A DNA stretch of 64,000 bases, from contig NZ_JAEUAT010000004.1 in assembly GCF_019511525.1 (NCBI RefSeq), forward strand, positions 124,001 through 188,000, in the 5' to 3' direction. Positions 28,814-37,843 of the stretch are shown piece by piece. The notes under the pieces are model-generated. The model saw nothing but the letters and a program-made list of their open reading frames with translations, was not told where the DNA came from and searched no databases. How positions within the stretch are numbered: position 1 is the stretch's first letter; every line of letters begins with the position of its first letter. This DNA is from Rhizobium cauense. GTDB taxonomy: Bacteria; Pseudomonadota; Alphaproteobacteria; Rhizobiales; Rhizobiaceae. The position numbers were made by a program, and so were the translations under genes.

Positions 28814-29026
28814 CTACCCGATGCCAAAGGGAGCGCGCCAAAGCGGTGTGCGAAGGTCGTGCTTTCGATGCGATCGCGACCTGCCGCGTGCCGCGAGCAA
28901 TCTGTCCATCTCCCGCTGGTGATTGCCGAAGCTCGTCAGCAACCGTCGCGCTTCAGCCTTGTCGAGGCAATATTGTTCTTGCAGTGAGGCAGGTGAGTAG
29001 GTCGTTTCAGAGTGTTTCTCGGTCAT
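28814..29026 (-). CDS. Small basic hypothetical protein
   Basis: A 70-residue protein (MTEKHSETTYSPASLQEQ..., QYCLDKAEARRLL and a His/Arg-rich end). AAGGAG lies 6 bases upstream of ATG at 29026. The central LDKAEARRLLTSFG..REMDRLL resembles short DUF3606-like proteins of rhizobia, but I would not rely on that. A longer frame to 29125 lacks such a ribosome site. Confidence 0.5.
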   Translation of the reverse strand: MTEKHSETTYSPASLQEQYCLDKAEARRLLTSFGNHQREMDRLLAARGRSRSHRKHDLRTPLWRAPFGIG

Positions 29027-29268
29027 TCTGGCTCCTTTCATGTGGGATAACCGACCTGTCCCCGCAGTCGTTCCGTCACTCAATGACACGGCGTGTAATG
29101 TTAAAGTGAAGGGGCGGGCGGCCAATCCGGACGTTGGCTGTCATCCAGCAGCCTTTTGCGAAACGGCTCCATGCCTCCTTTGAAGCCTCTTGGAAACCAC
29201 GACGTTGACCTCTAGACTTGGCCTGACGGCCGAATTGGCCGCGACGAGGGAAGGAGGAGCCCGCGTTC

Positions 29269-31098
29269 GTGAACCAAAGTTTTCGTGGGCTAATCGCTTT
29301 CTGCCTGTTATCGGCGATTTGCTATGCTGCGGTCGTCCCTGGCAGGGAGCTTGTAACCCGAAGCTATATGGACGAGGCGTCATCGCAGGCGGGCTCTGCG
29401 CTTCGCCTCGCCGTCTCGGCCCTTGCAGGACATCTCAGTCGATACGAGCCGCTTCCGGAACTGATTGCTGACCACGACGACATCAAGAAGTTGGTGAGTG
29501 ATCCCGATAATCCGGCGCTTCGGCAAGCGGCAAATATTTACCTGAAGGAGATCAACTCGCTCCTTGAGTCATCCGACATCTATGTGATGAGGGTGAATGG
29601 GGATACGATTTCCGCGAGCAATTATGACGGCCCAACCAGCTTCGTTGGAGAGAATTTCAGCTATCGGCCCTACTTTCAGGATGCTGCGGAAGGGCGCCAG
29701 GCGCGGTTTTACGCACTCGGCACGACATCACTGAAACGAGGCTACTATTTTGCTGCGCCGATCCGTGTGGATGAGGCAATCCGCGGCGTCATTGTCTTCA
29801 AAGTGGATATCGACTCAATTGAAGCTTCCTGGAAGGGCGGTGAATACAAGATCCTGGTCTCAGATCCGGAAGGCATCATCTTCATGACCGGCAGCCCGGA
29901 GTGGCTCTATTCCGGTATCTTGCCGTTGACGAGTGAGCGCCTTGAACGCACCCAGGCATCGCGTCGCTACGCCGAGGCCGCACTGAGGCAACTTCCCTTG
30001 AGGCAGCACGAGCTTGGCGGGCATCGTCTCACGACGATTGCGGACCCGGAGGCAACAAGGGAGTATCTGACGCTCTCGCATTACATGCGGGACGCGGACT
30101 GGACTGTCAGTGTCTTGATGGACACGAGTTCAGTGCACGCGCAGGCACGTACAATGCTGATTGCGGTCCTACTTTCCATCGGTCTGACTGGCCTTGTCGT
30201 CGCCATTGTCTTGCAGCGCCGTTCGCGTGCGCGGGAAAGAATGCGGATGCAAATCGATGCCCACAACGAGCTGGAGCATCGGGTAAGAGAGCGAACTGCG
30301 GATCTCGCGCGGGTCAATCAACGCATCGAGGAGGAAATTGCCGAGCGACGGTTGACCGAACAGAAGCTTCGCCAGACGCAAGCCGACCTCATTCAGGCGG
30401 GAAAGCTTGCAGGCCTTGGGCAGATGTCCGCAGCGCTGTCCCACGAGCTCAACCAACCGCTTGCCGCCGCCAAGACATATGTCGACAGTGCCGCCGTGTT
30501 GATTGAGCGCGATCGCACGGATGAGGCCCGTGACAATCTTCATCGGATCTCCGGACTGATCGATCGGATGGCTTCGATCAGCCGACACCTGCGCAACTTT
30601 GCGCGCAAACCGAACGAGAAGATCGGGCCGGTTTCGCTCGCCGATGCGATGGCCGATACACTTGAAATCGTTGCGGTACGCCTGAAGATCGCGGACGCGA
30701 CACTTCTGGTCGATCTCGGCGATTCGTCGACTTTGGTGCAGGCTGGCTCGGTGCGGCTCCAACAGGTTCTCGTCAACATCATTACCAATGCGGCCGACGC
30801 TGTTGAAGGGTTGGAAGACAGACGCATCCACATCCTTGCGGAGCGCACCGAAAACAAGGTGGTGTTGACGATCCGCGACCACGGGCCGGGTGTGCCGCCC
30901 GCGATAACGGAACGCATATTTGACCCGTTCTTTAGCACAAAGGGCGTCGGCCGTGGCCTTGGGCTTGGCCTGTCAATCTCCTACAACATCATCAGGGACT
31001 TCGGCGGCAGCCTTACCGTCGCCAACGCATCCGACGGGGGCGCGGAATTCCGTATTGTGCTCAATCAGGCACCGGCGATTAGCGAGGCCGCCGAATGA
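29269..31098 (+). CDS. DctB-like sensor histidine kinase
   Basis: A 609-residue membrane kinase. One membrane segment lies near residues 8-25, a periplasmic PDC/Cache sensor spans about 28-290, and the second membrane segment is at about 293-315. A coiled coil follows (about 320-380), then HisKA with the phosphorylated His392 in ALSHELNQPLAAAKTY and the HATPase domain with NIITNAADAV, DHGPGVPP and GRGLGLGLSISY. GTG start at 29269, with AAGGAGGAG upstream. It overlaps the response regulator by 4 bases. Placement before a tct transporter suggests it senses a carboxylate and controls that operon. Confidence 0.9.
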   Translation: MNQSFRGLIAFCLLSAICYAAVVPGRELVTRSYMDEASSQAGSALRLAVSALAGHLSRYEPLPELIADHDDIKKLVSDPDNPALRQAANIYLKEINSLLESSDIYVMRVNGDTISASNYDGPTSFVGENFSYRPYFQDAAEGRQARFYALGTTSLKRGYYFAAPIRVDEAIRGVIVFKVDIDSIEASWKGGEYKILVSDPEGIIFMTGSPEWLYSGILPLTSERLERTQASRRYAEAALRQLPLRQHELGGHRLTTIADPEATREYLTLSHYMRDADWTVSVLMDTSSVHAQARTMLIAVLLSIGLTGLVVAIVLQRRSRARERMRMQIDAHNELEHRVRERTADLARVNQRIEEEIAERRLTEQKLRQTQADLIQAGKLAGLGQMSAALSHELNQPLAAAKTYVDSAAVLIERDRTDEARDNLHRISGLIDRMASISRHLRNFARKPNEKIGPVSLADAMADTLEIVAVRLKIADATLLVDLGDSSTLVQAGSVRLQQVLVNIITNAADAVEGLEDRRIHILAERTENKVVLTIRDHGPGVPPAITERIFDPFFSTKGVGRGLGLGLSISYNIIRDFGGSLTVANASDGGAEFRIVLNQAPAISEAAE

Positions 31099-32441
31099 CG
31101 GGTAACCGGATTCTGCTGATCGACGACGAGGAGGAGATGCGCCGTTCGTCCGCCCAGGCACTCAGTCTGTTTGGGCTCGATGTTACGACGTTTGCCAGTG
31201 CCGAGCCGGTACTGGCGCGTATCGGCTATGGCTTCGACGGCGTTGTGATCAGTGACATTCGAATGCCCGGCATGGACGGGATGACACTATTGCAGCGCAT
31301 ACGCGAAATGGATTCCGAGATACCGGTCATCCTGGTAACGGGGCATGCGGACGTGCAGCTTGCGGTCAACGCGATGCACGCAGGTGTCTACGACTTCGTC
31401 GAAAAACCTTTCGCCGCCCAGCACCTCGTCGGCATCATCAGGCGTGCGCTCGATCGGCGGAGTCTCGTTCTTGAGAACAGGCGGCTGCGTGCCGTGGCTG
31501 GTAAGCGTGACGACATTGAGGCTCGTCTTCCTGGACGCACACAGATCATGGTAGACCTGCGCTATCGCTTGCGAGCAATTGCTGCAACCGATGCCGACAC
31601 CCTGATCATAGGTGAAACCGGCGTGGGCAAGGAAGTCGTCGCCAGGGCGCTCCACGATACCAGCGCGCGCGCTGACAAACCGTTCATCGCCATCAATTGC
31701 GCTGCGCTGCCGGAAACCCTGATCGAGAGTGAGCTTTTCGGACATGAGGCCGGTGCCTTTCCCGGTGCTCTCCGTTCACGATACGGGAAGTTCGAGCATG
31801 GCCGTGGCGGTACGATTCTTCTCGACGAGATCGGCTCGATGCCGTCGGATCTGCAGGCGAGGTTCCTGCGCGTGCTGCAGGAGCGCATCATTACCCGTCT
31901 GGGTTCCAACGAGCCTGTCCCACTCGACGTACGCTTCATCGCCACCAGCAAGGTCGATCTCGAAGCCGAGGTTGCACGAGGACGCTTTCGTCCCGACCTC
32001 CTTTACCGTCTCAACGTTGCGACCATCCACGTGCCCTCGCTTTCCCAGCGTCAGGCCGACATTCCATTGCTTTTTCTCCAACTCGTGCGCGAAGCGGCGG
32101 CTCGCTATGGTCGCAATGACGTGGAGGTGCGACCGGAAACCATTGCCAAGATCGGTTTGCGAAGCTGGCCCGGCAATGTGCGCGAATTGCGAAACGCTGC
32201 CGATCGGCTCGTGCTCGGCCTTGATCTCCAGCCCGAAGATATCGGGGACGAGAACCAGAAGCTCGCCGACAAGGTTGCCGCTTACGAACGCGGCCTGATT
32301 GCAAGCGCGCTTGCCGCCCATGGCGGGAGCCTGCGGCCCGTCTACGAGACCCTCGGCGTTTCGCGCAAGACGCTCTACGAGAAAATGCAGAAATATGGGC
32401 TTGAGAAGGGGAGAAGGAATGAGGAGGAACTCGATGGGTAA
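31095..32441 (+). CDS. DctD/NtrC-family response regulator with an altered sigma-54 contact loop
   Basis: A 448-residue regulator: receiver domain with phospho-acceptor Asp54 (VISDIRMPGM), AAA+ domain with Walker A GETGVGKEV, Walker B TILLDEIG, and a Fis-type helix-turn-helix at the C-terminus (GVSRKTLYEKMQKYGL). The sigma-54 contact loop is GAFPGA (Pro223) instead of GAFTGA. The Thr is normally needed to remodel sigma-54, so this protein may not be a standard sigma-54 activator. The pair with the kinase and the tct genes downstream imply transporter control. Confidence 0.9.
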   Translation: MTGNRILLIDDEEEMRRSSAQALSLFGLDVTTFASAEPVLARIGYGFDGVVISDIRMPGMDGMTLLQRIREMDSEIPVILVTGHADVQLAVNAMHAGVYDFVEKPFAAQHLVGIIRRALDRRSLVLENRRLRAVAGKRDDIEARLPGRTQIMVDLRYRLRAIAATDADTLIIGETGVGKEVVARALHDTSARADKPFIAINCAALPETLIESELFGHEAGAFPGALRSRYGKFEHGRGGTILLDEIGSMPSDLQARFLRVLQERIITRLGSNEPVPLDVRFIATSKVDLEAEVARGRFRPDLLYRLNVATIHVPSLSQRQADIPLLFLQLVREAAARYGRNDVEVRPETIAKIGLRSWPGNVRELRNAADRLVLGLDLQPEDIGDENQKLADKVAAYERGLIASALAAHGGSLRPVYETLGVSRKTLYEKMQKYGLEKGRRNEEELDG

Positions 32442-32463
32442 TGGGTGGAAATCCACCCATTAC
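32438..32463. promoter_or_regulatory. 12-base perfect inverted repeat at the regulator stop codon
   Basis: Arms GTAATGGGTGGA and TCCACCCATTAC are separated by AA and include the stop codon of the response-regulator gene. There is no T run, so it is a better operator or mRNA-stability candidate than terminator. It lies 165 bases upstream of tctC and could be the binding site of the Fis domain. Confidence 0.5.
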
Positions 32464-32627
32464 GGCGCGCCTTTGTCCCCGTTCCTACCCATTTTGCCTG
32501 ATGAGGTGCTGAAAAATTAGAAATGCGGCGCCTCTGGCGGTTGTCGGTCCGCGCACGCGCTCCACAGTGACATGAGTGATCACCGGTGCGGGGGGAGCCG
32601 CCCGGAGAGTTGCTGGGAGGAAGAAAC

Positions 32628-33611
32628 ATGAAACTACTGAATGCTTTGCTGGGCGTGACGGCCATTGCTGCCGCTTCGCTCGTGTCCGCGTCTGCACATG
32701 CTCAGACCTACCCTGAGCGGACGATCACGATGGTGGTGCCGTTTGCCGCCGGCGGCCCGACGGATACCGTGGCCCGTCTGGTGGCGGAGTCCATGTCGAA
32801 GGATCTTGGTCAGCAGATTGTCGTCGAAAATGTCGGTGGCGCTGGTGGCACACTTGGAGCCGGACGCGTAGCTCAGGCCGACCCGGACGGCTACACCGTT
32901 CTCTTGCATCATATTGGCATGGCGACGAGTGCCACGCTTTACCGCAAGCTGGCCTATGACACCCTGAACGCCTTCGAATATGTGGGTCTCGTCACAGACG
33001 TGCCGATGACGATCGTCGCGCGCAAGGATTTCGAGCCGACTGACCTCAAGGGGCTTGTGGAATACGTCAAGGCCAACAAGGAAAGCGTCACGGTCGCCAA
33101 TGCCGGCATCGGTGCGGCCTCGCACCTTTGCGGCATGATGCTGATGAGTGCCATTCAGACGCCTCTTACCACTGTTCCCTACAAGGGCACCGGACCTGCC
33201 ATGACCGACCTGCTCGGTGGCCAGGTCGACATCATGTGCGACCAGACAACGAACACCACCAAGCAAATCCAGGGCGGCACAATCAAGGCTTACGCCGTGA
33301 CTTCGCCCACGCGTCTGAAGGTTCTCCCGGATGTCCCGACGGCCATCGAAGGCGGCCTTGCCGATTTCCAGGTCGGTATCTGGCACGGGCTCTACGCGCC
33401 GAAGGGTACGCCCGCTGACGTGACCGAGCGGCTTTCGAAATCGCTGCAGGTTGCTCTCAAGGACCCGAACGTTGTTGCTCGTTTCGCCGAGCTAGGCACA
33501 GAGCCGTCGGCAGAAGCGGACGCAACGCCAGCGGTCCTGAAGGCCAAGCTGGAAACCGAGATCGCTCGCTGGAAGCCGGTGATCGAGGCGGCCGGCCAAT
33601 ACGCAGACTAG
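32628..33611 (+). CDS. tctC: Tripartite tricarboxylate transporter substrate-binding protein
   Basis: A 327-residue periplasmic Bug/TctC receptor. The Sec signal is MKLLNALLGVTAIAAASLV, with probable cleavage after SAHA. It has the family block PFAAGGPTDTVARLVAESM and NVGGAGGTLGAGRVA. ATG at 32628 follows GGGAGG. First gene of the tctC-tctB-tctA-tctC2 operon; ligand not deducible. Confidence 0.92.
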   Translation: MKLLNALLGVTAIAAASLVSASAHAQTYPERTITMVVPFAAGGPTDTVARLVAESMSKDLGQQIVVENVGGAGGTLGAGRVAQADPDGYTVLLHHIGMATSATLYRKLAYDTLNAFEYVGLVTDVPMTIVARKDFEPTDLKGLVEYVKANKESVTVANAGIGAASHLCGMMLMSAIQTPLTTVPYKGTGPAMTDLLGGQVDIMCDQTTNTTKQIQGGTIKAYAVTSPTRLKVLPDVPTAIEGGLADFQVGIWHGLYAPKGTPADVTERLSKSLQVALKDPNVVARFAELGTEPSAEADATPAVLKAKLETEIARWKPVIEAAGQYAD

Positions 33612-33628
33612 CGTCGTCGCTGACGGTT

Positions 33629-33666
33629 GCCGCCCGGGATGTCCTCGGGCGGCACGGCCTTTTTCC
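33629..33666 (+). terminator. Hairpin with T run between tctC and tctB
   Basis: Stem GCCGCCCG / CGGGCGGC (33629-33636 and 33646-33653) then ACGGCCTTTTTCC. A partial terminator here would give more binding protein than membrane subunits, a common arrangement for periplasmic receptors. Confidence 0.6.
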
Positions 33667-33733
33667 GAGCGGGCTGCCTAACCGCTTTGCAAGGGATCCG
33701 CCGTCAGTGCTTCTATTGCCGCGGGGGGAAGCT

Positions 33734-34195
33734 ATGAAATCACTGAAGTTCGACAGCACCAACGCCCTGTGTGGCGGGCTCTTCATAGGGGTGGGTTGCT
33801 TCTTCATCTACCAATGCCTGAACCTTGAGCTTGGGACTGCGTTGCGCATGGGGCCGGGTTATTTTCCGCTTGTGCTTGCTGTTGTTCTGACACTTCTGGG
33901 CCTGATCGTACTGGTCCAGGCGATACGGGTCCAAGGCGAGCCGCTCGGTCCGATCGCGGTGCGTGGAATGGCCTTCATCCTCCCGGCGCCGATCATATTT
34001 GGATTGACTGTACGCGGTCTTGGCTTCGTGCCCTCACTCTTCGTCGCCGCGCTCGTTGCAGCCTTTGCGTCGACGCGGATGAAGGTGCCGCTGGCAATCG
34101 CCTTGGCCGCCGCAATAACCCTCTTTTCGGTCATCGTCTTCAGCTACGCGCTTGGGCTGCCGTTCGAGCGTTTCGGCCCTTGGGTTCGGTTCTAG
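33734..34195 (+). CDS. tctB: Tripartite tricarboxylate transporter small membrane subunit
   Basis: A 153-residue TctB with four hydrophobic segments (about residues 10-30, 43-65, 76-95 and 119-140). The motif RMGPGYFPLVLAVVLTLLGL is conserved. It lies between tctC and tctA; ATG at 33734 follows GGGGGGAAG. Confidence 0.9.
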   Translation: MKSLKFDSTNALCGGLFIGVGCFFIYQCLNLELGTALRMGPGYFPLVLAVVLTLLGLIVLVQAIRVQGEPLGPIAVRGMAFILPAPIIFGLTVRGLGFVPSLFVAALVAAFASTRMKVPLAIALAAAITLFSVIVFSYALGLPFERFGPWVRF

Positions 34196-34204
34196 GAGGC
34201 GCCC

Positions 34205-35710
34205 ATGGATCTCGTCAGCAATCTCGCACTCGGATTCAGTACGGCCGCTTCGCCGGAAAATCTTCTTTTCTGTCTGATTGGCGTCCTTCTCGGCACGCTC
34301 ATCGGTGTCTTGCCGGGTATCGGGGCAACTGCCACCATCGCCATGCTGTTGCCGATTACCTTCCAGCTCGAGCCAGTTTCGTCGCTGATCATGCTGGCCG
34401 GCATCTACTACGGCGCACAGTATGGCGGATCGACGACAGCCATCCTTATCAACATGCCGGGCGAATCTTCCTCTGCCGTGACCGCGATTGACGGCTATCA
34501 GATGGCCCGTCGCGGCAGGGCGGGGGCAGCGCTCTCGATTGCTGCGCTGGGCTCCTTTTTTGCCGGCACCGTGTCGACCTTTCTCGTAGCCATTTTCGCC
34601 ATCCCGCTGACTGCGCTTGCGCTGAAATTCGGTGCTGCCGAATACTTCTCGCTGATGATCGTCGGCTTGGTTTCCTCGGTTGCCCTTGCGCATGGCTCGA
34701 TCATCAAGGCACTTGCAATGGTTGCCCTTGGTTTGCTGCTTGGGCTGGTCGGGACGGATATCTATACGGGTACGCCCCGCTTTACCCTTGGCATTCGAGA
34801 ATACGCCGACGGCCTAAACTTCGTTGCTGTCGCCGTCGGCGTGTTCGGCGTTGCTGAGATCCTCCGCAACCTGGAGGGTGAAAAGACCCGCACGGTGTTG
34901 ATGGCAAAAGTCAGTGGCCTTTGGCCGACGCGCGAAGACTTCAAACGGATGGTCGCGCCGGTACTCCGGGGCACGGCCATCGGATCAGCATTGGGCATCC
35001 TGCCAGGTGGCGGTGCCATCCTTGCGGCCTTTGCTTCCTATACGGTGGAAAAACGCATCTCTGACCGTCCGCAGGAGTTCGGCCACGGAGCAATTGCTGG
35101 AGTGGCTGGGCCAGAATCGGCCAACAACGCCGGTGCGCAGACCTCATTCATTCCGCTGTTGACATTGGGCATCCCTGCAAATCCGGTGATGGCGCTGATG
35201 GTCGGCGCGATGATCATACAGGGCATAGTGCCGGGACCGAATGTGGCGAGCGAGCAACCGGCGCTGTTTTGGGGGATCATCGCGTCGATGTGGATCGGCA
35301 ATCTGATGCTGGTTGTCCTCAACCTGCCGCTGATTGGCCTTTGGGTAAAGTTGCTGACGATACCCTACTACGTGCTCTTCCCGATCATCATGGCCTTCTG
35401 CTCGATCGGGGTCTACAGCGTCAACAGCAACGTCTATGACCTCTACGCCGTCGCCTTTTTCGGGCTGGCCGGATATCTGCTTGTCAAACTGCGGTGCGAG
35501 CCGGCGCCGTTGCTTCTCGGCTTCGTGCTGGGGCCACTGCTTGAGGAAAACCTCAGGCGCGCAATGATCCTGTCGCGCGGCGATCCGACGACCTTTATCA
35601 CGCGTCCGATCAGCGCTGTGCTGCTTCTTATCGCCCTCGCCGTCCTGTTGGTCGTGTTCTTGCCCTCGGTAAAGGCCAAGCGCGAGGAGGTGTTCCAGGA
35701 GGAGGACTGA
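34205..35710 (+). CDS. tctA: Tripartite tricarboxylate transporter large membrane subunit
   Basis: A 501-residue channel subunit with about 12 membrane segments. The family signatures LLGTLIGVLPGIGATATIA and YYGAQYGGSTTAILINMPGE occur near the N-terminus, and a second GILPGGGAILAAFASY near residue 265. It starts 9 bases after tctB. Confidence 0.94.
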   Translation: MDLVSNLALGFSTAASPENLLFCLIGVLLGTLIGVLPGIGATATIAMLLPITFQLEPVSSLIMLAGIYYGAQYGGSTTAILINMPGESSSAVTAIDGYQMARRGRAGAALSIAALGSFFAGTVSTFLVAIFAIPLTALALKFGAAEYFSLMIVGLVSSVALAHGSIIKALAMVALGLLLGLVGTDIYTGTPRFTLGIREYADGLNFVAVAVGVFGVAEILRNLEGEKTRTVLMAKVSGLWPTREDFKRMVAPVLRGTAIGSALGILPGGGAILAAFASYTVEKRISDRPQEFGHGAIAGVAGPESANNAGAQTSFIPLLTLGIPANPVMALMVGAMIIQGIVPGPNVASEQPALFWGIIASMWIGNLMLVVLNLPLIGLWVKLLTIPYYVLFPIIMAFCSIGVYSVNSNVYDLYAVAFFGLAGYLLVKLRCEPAPLLLGFVLGPLLEENLRRAMILSRGDPTTFITRPISAVLLLIALAVLLVVFLPSVKAKREEVFQEED

Positions 35711-35760
35711 ACAGATCATTCAGGCGCATGGAAATTGGTTTGCAACAAGGAGGAATGAGG

Positions 35761-36750
35761 ATGACAAGACTGAAGCTGACGCGTCGAGGCACGCTTGCCG
35801 GAGGATTTTTTCTGGCGACAGTCCTGTCGGCGGGATTGCCGGCGCAAGCGGCTGATTTCCCTGATCGTCAGGTTACGCTGGTTGTCCCATTTGCCGCCGG
35901 CGGGTCGACAGACGTGGTCGCCCGCATTCTTGCGCAGAAGATGTCGGAAGACCTTGGCCAGCAGGTCATCGTGCAGAACGTTGCCGGAGCAGGTGGCAAT
36001 CTTGGCGCCGACAACGTCGCGCGTGCCGATCCGGATGGTTATACGATCCTGATGGGAACAGTTGCGACCCATGCGCTCAATCCGTTGATCCTGAAGTCGA
36101 CCCCCTATGATCCCGAAAAGGATTTTGCGCCAATTTCGCTGTTGGTCCTGGTTCCCAACGTTCTTGTCGTCAATCCTGAATTGCCAGCCAAGACCCTGGC
36201 CGAACTGGTTGCTCTTTTAAAGGCCAATCCGGGGACCTACAGCTATGCCTCTTCAGGCAACGGTACCCCGCTGCACCTTTCCGGAGAGCTTTTCAAGGCA
36301 ATGGCCGGCGTCGACATGGAGCACATCCCCTACAAGGGATCAGGCCCGGCGTTGAACGATGTTCTCGGCAATCAGGTTCCAATCATGTTCGACAACCTGC
36401 CGTCATCATCAGGTCATATCAAGAGCGGTACTTTGCGAGCACTTGCGGTCACCACCAAGGAACGCGCGCCGTCCTTCCCCAATGTTCCAACGGTTGGCGA
36501 GACCGTCCCCGGCTATGAAACCTATACGTGGAACGCGCTTTTTGCGCCCGCGGGCACACCGGCGGATGTCGTTGAGCGTCTCAACGCTGCCGCCAACAAG
36601 GCGCTTGCCGACCCAGAGGTCAGCAAGAAGATGGCTGACTTCAGCGCCGTCATCATAGCGTCCACGCCGGAGCAACTCGGGGCCCATGTGAAGGCGGAGA
36701 TTGCCAAGTGGACGCCGGTTGTTCGTGACGCGAAGATTGAACTTGAATGA
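35761..36750 (+). CDS. Second TctC-type substrate-binding protein
   Basis: A 329-residue receptor with a twin-arginine-like leader (LTRRGTLAGGFFLATVLSAG) and cleavage after LPAQA. It has PFAAGGSTDVVARILAQKM and NVAGAGGNLGADNVA. ATG at 35761 is preferred over 35755 because AAGGAGG is then 7 bases upstream. It differs from the first receptor throughout, so it is a divergent paralogue rather than a recent duplicate. Two receptors suggest the membrane unit handles more than one ligand. Confidence 0.9.
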   Translation: MTRLKLTRRGTLAGGFFLATVLSAGLPAQAADFPDRQVTLVVPFAAGGSTDVVARILAQKMSEDLGQQVIVQNVAGAGGNLGADNVARADPDGYTILMGTVATHALNPLILKSTPYDPEKDFAPISLLVLVPNVLVVNPELPAKTLAELVALLKANPGTYSYASSGNGTPLHLSGELFKAMAGVDMEHIPYKGSGPALNDVLGNQVPIMFDNLPSSSGHIKSGTLRALAVTTKERAPSFPNVPTVGETVPGYETYTWNALFAPAGTPADVVERLNAAANKALADPEVSKKMADFSAVIIASTPEQLGAHVKAEIAKWTPVVRDAKIELE

Positions 36751-36798
36751 GGGGTTGCGGCCCTTGCCAAGCATGTTGACGATCCAAAAAGGGTGGGA

Positions 36799-36824
36799 GC
36801 CCGCTGCAATGCGGGCACCGTTTT
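36799..36824 (+). terminator. Terminator after the tct operon
   Basis: Stem GCCCGC / GCGGGC with a 6-base loop, followed by ACCGTTTT. It lies between the convergent tctC2 and LysR-type genes. Confidence 0.55.
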
Positions 36825-36839
36825 GCTGCAGGCATGGCA

Positions 36840-37751
36840 TCAAATCCGTGCCTCCGGGGACTTCAGGAAGTCGATGAACGCTCTGAGCGGCGCTGGCACG
36901 AGCCGTCGCCCGGGGTAGTAAAGGAATGGGCCGGAGAAGCGCTGCCACCATGGTTCGAGGATGGGTTCGAGGGCGCCGCTCGTGAAATGCGGTCTCAGCC
37001 AGTCTTCAAAAAGGTAAATCACCCCTGTTCCGGCGATTGCGGCATCGACGGCAAGGTCAGTCCCTCCACCTACCCGCACGATCAGGGGACCGGTCGGATC
37101 GACGCGCACCACTTCGCCGCCGCGCTCGAATTCCCATGGCGTCGTCATCACGCCGCTCGAGAAGCGGCCAAGCAGGCACGCATGCGCAAGCAGATCGCCT
37201 GGGTGTTGTGGGCGGCCATTGCGACGCAGATAGGCCGGGGACGCCGCGGTCGCAAATCGCTGGATGCGCGGCCCGATCGGGACGGCGATCATATCCTGCT
37301 CCAGCCGCTCGTCGTAGCGGATGCCGGCGTCGCACCCAGCCGCGAGCACGTCGACAAAGCTCTCCTCCGTGACCACCTCCAGTCGAATGTCGGGATAGGT
37401 CGCGAGGAACGGCGGAACAATGGCCGGCAGAACAAGCCGGGCTGCGCTGACAGGAACATTTAGGCGCAACATACCTGCCGGTCTGTCGCGAAAGCCATTG
37501 ACCACATCGAGCGCCAGCTCCACCTCCGTCAAGGCTGGACCAAGGCGCTGCAGCAGGACCTTGCCTGCTTCGGTCGGGACGACGCTACGTGTTGTCCTGT
37601 TCAAGAGCCTGACGCCCAGCCTGGTTTCGAGACGGCGGACCGCTTCACTGAGAAAGGAGGCGCTGTTTCCACCAACCCTCGCAGCCTCGCGAAAGCCGCC
37701 GGCGCGGGAGACCTCTACGAAGGCGTTGAGGTCGCTCAGATCGATTTTCAT
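36840..37751 (-). CDS. LysR-family transcriptional regulator
   Basis: A 303-residue LysR protein. The N-terminal winged helix is at residues 1-60 (LNAFVEVSRAGGFREAARVG, VRRLETRLGVRLLNRTTRSV) and the effector domain follows. It is divergent from an aldo/keto reductase gene across 92 bases, so it probably controls that gene and itself. Confidence 0.92.
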   Translation of the reverse strand: MKIDLSDLNAFVEVSRAGGFREAARVGGNSASFLSEAVRRLETRLGVRLLNRTTRSVVPTEAGKVLLQRLGPALTEVELALDVVNGFRDRPAGMLRLNVPVSAARLVLPAIVPPFLATYPDIRLEVVTEESFVDVLAAGCDAGIRYDERLEQDMIAVPIGPRIQRFATAASPAYLRRNGRPQHPGDLLAHACLLGRFSSGVMTTPWEFERGGEVVRVDPTGPLIVRVGGGTDLAVDAAIAGTGVIYLFEDWLRPHFTSGALEPILEPWWQRFSGPFLYYPGRRLVPAPLRAFIDFLKSPEARI

Positions 37752-37843
37752 TGTTCGCCACTCCGCACAGCCTGTGCAGAATTATCGAGTTTTCATGCAC
37801 GATTACAACACCTATCCTGGTGATCTCTCGAAAGGAGCAAAGC
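37752..37843. promoter_or_regulatory. LysR / aldo-keto reductase divergent promoter
   Basis: It contains GCACA gcc TGTGC at 37765-37777, a dyad of LysR T-N11-A type. The DNA then becomes AT-richer (attatcgagttttcatg). Operator role is inferred from position. Confidence 0.5.
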
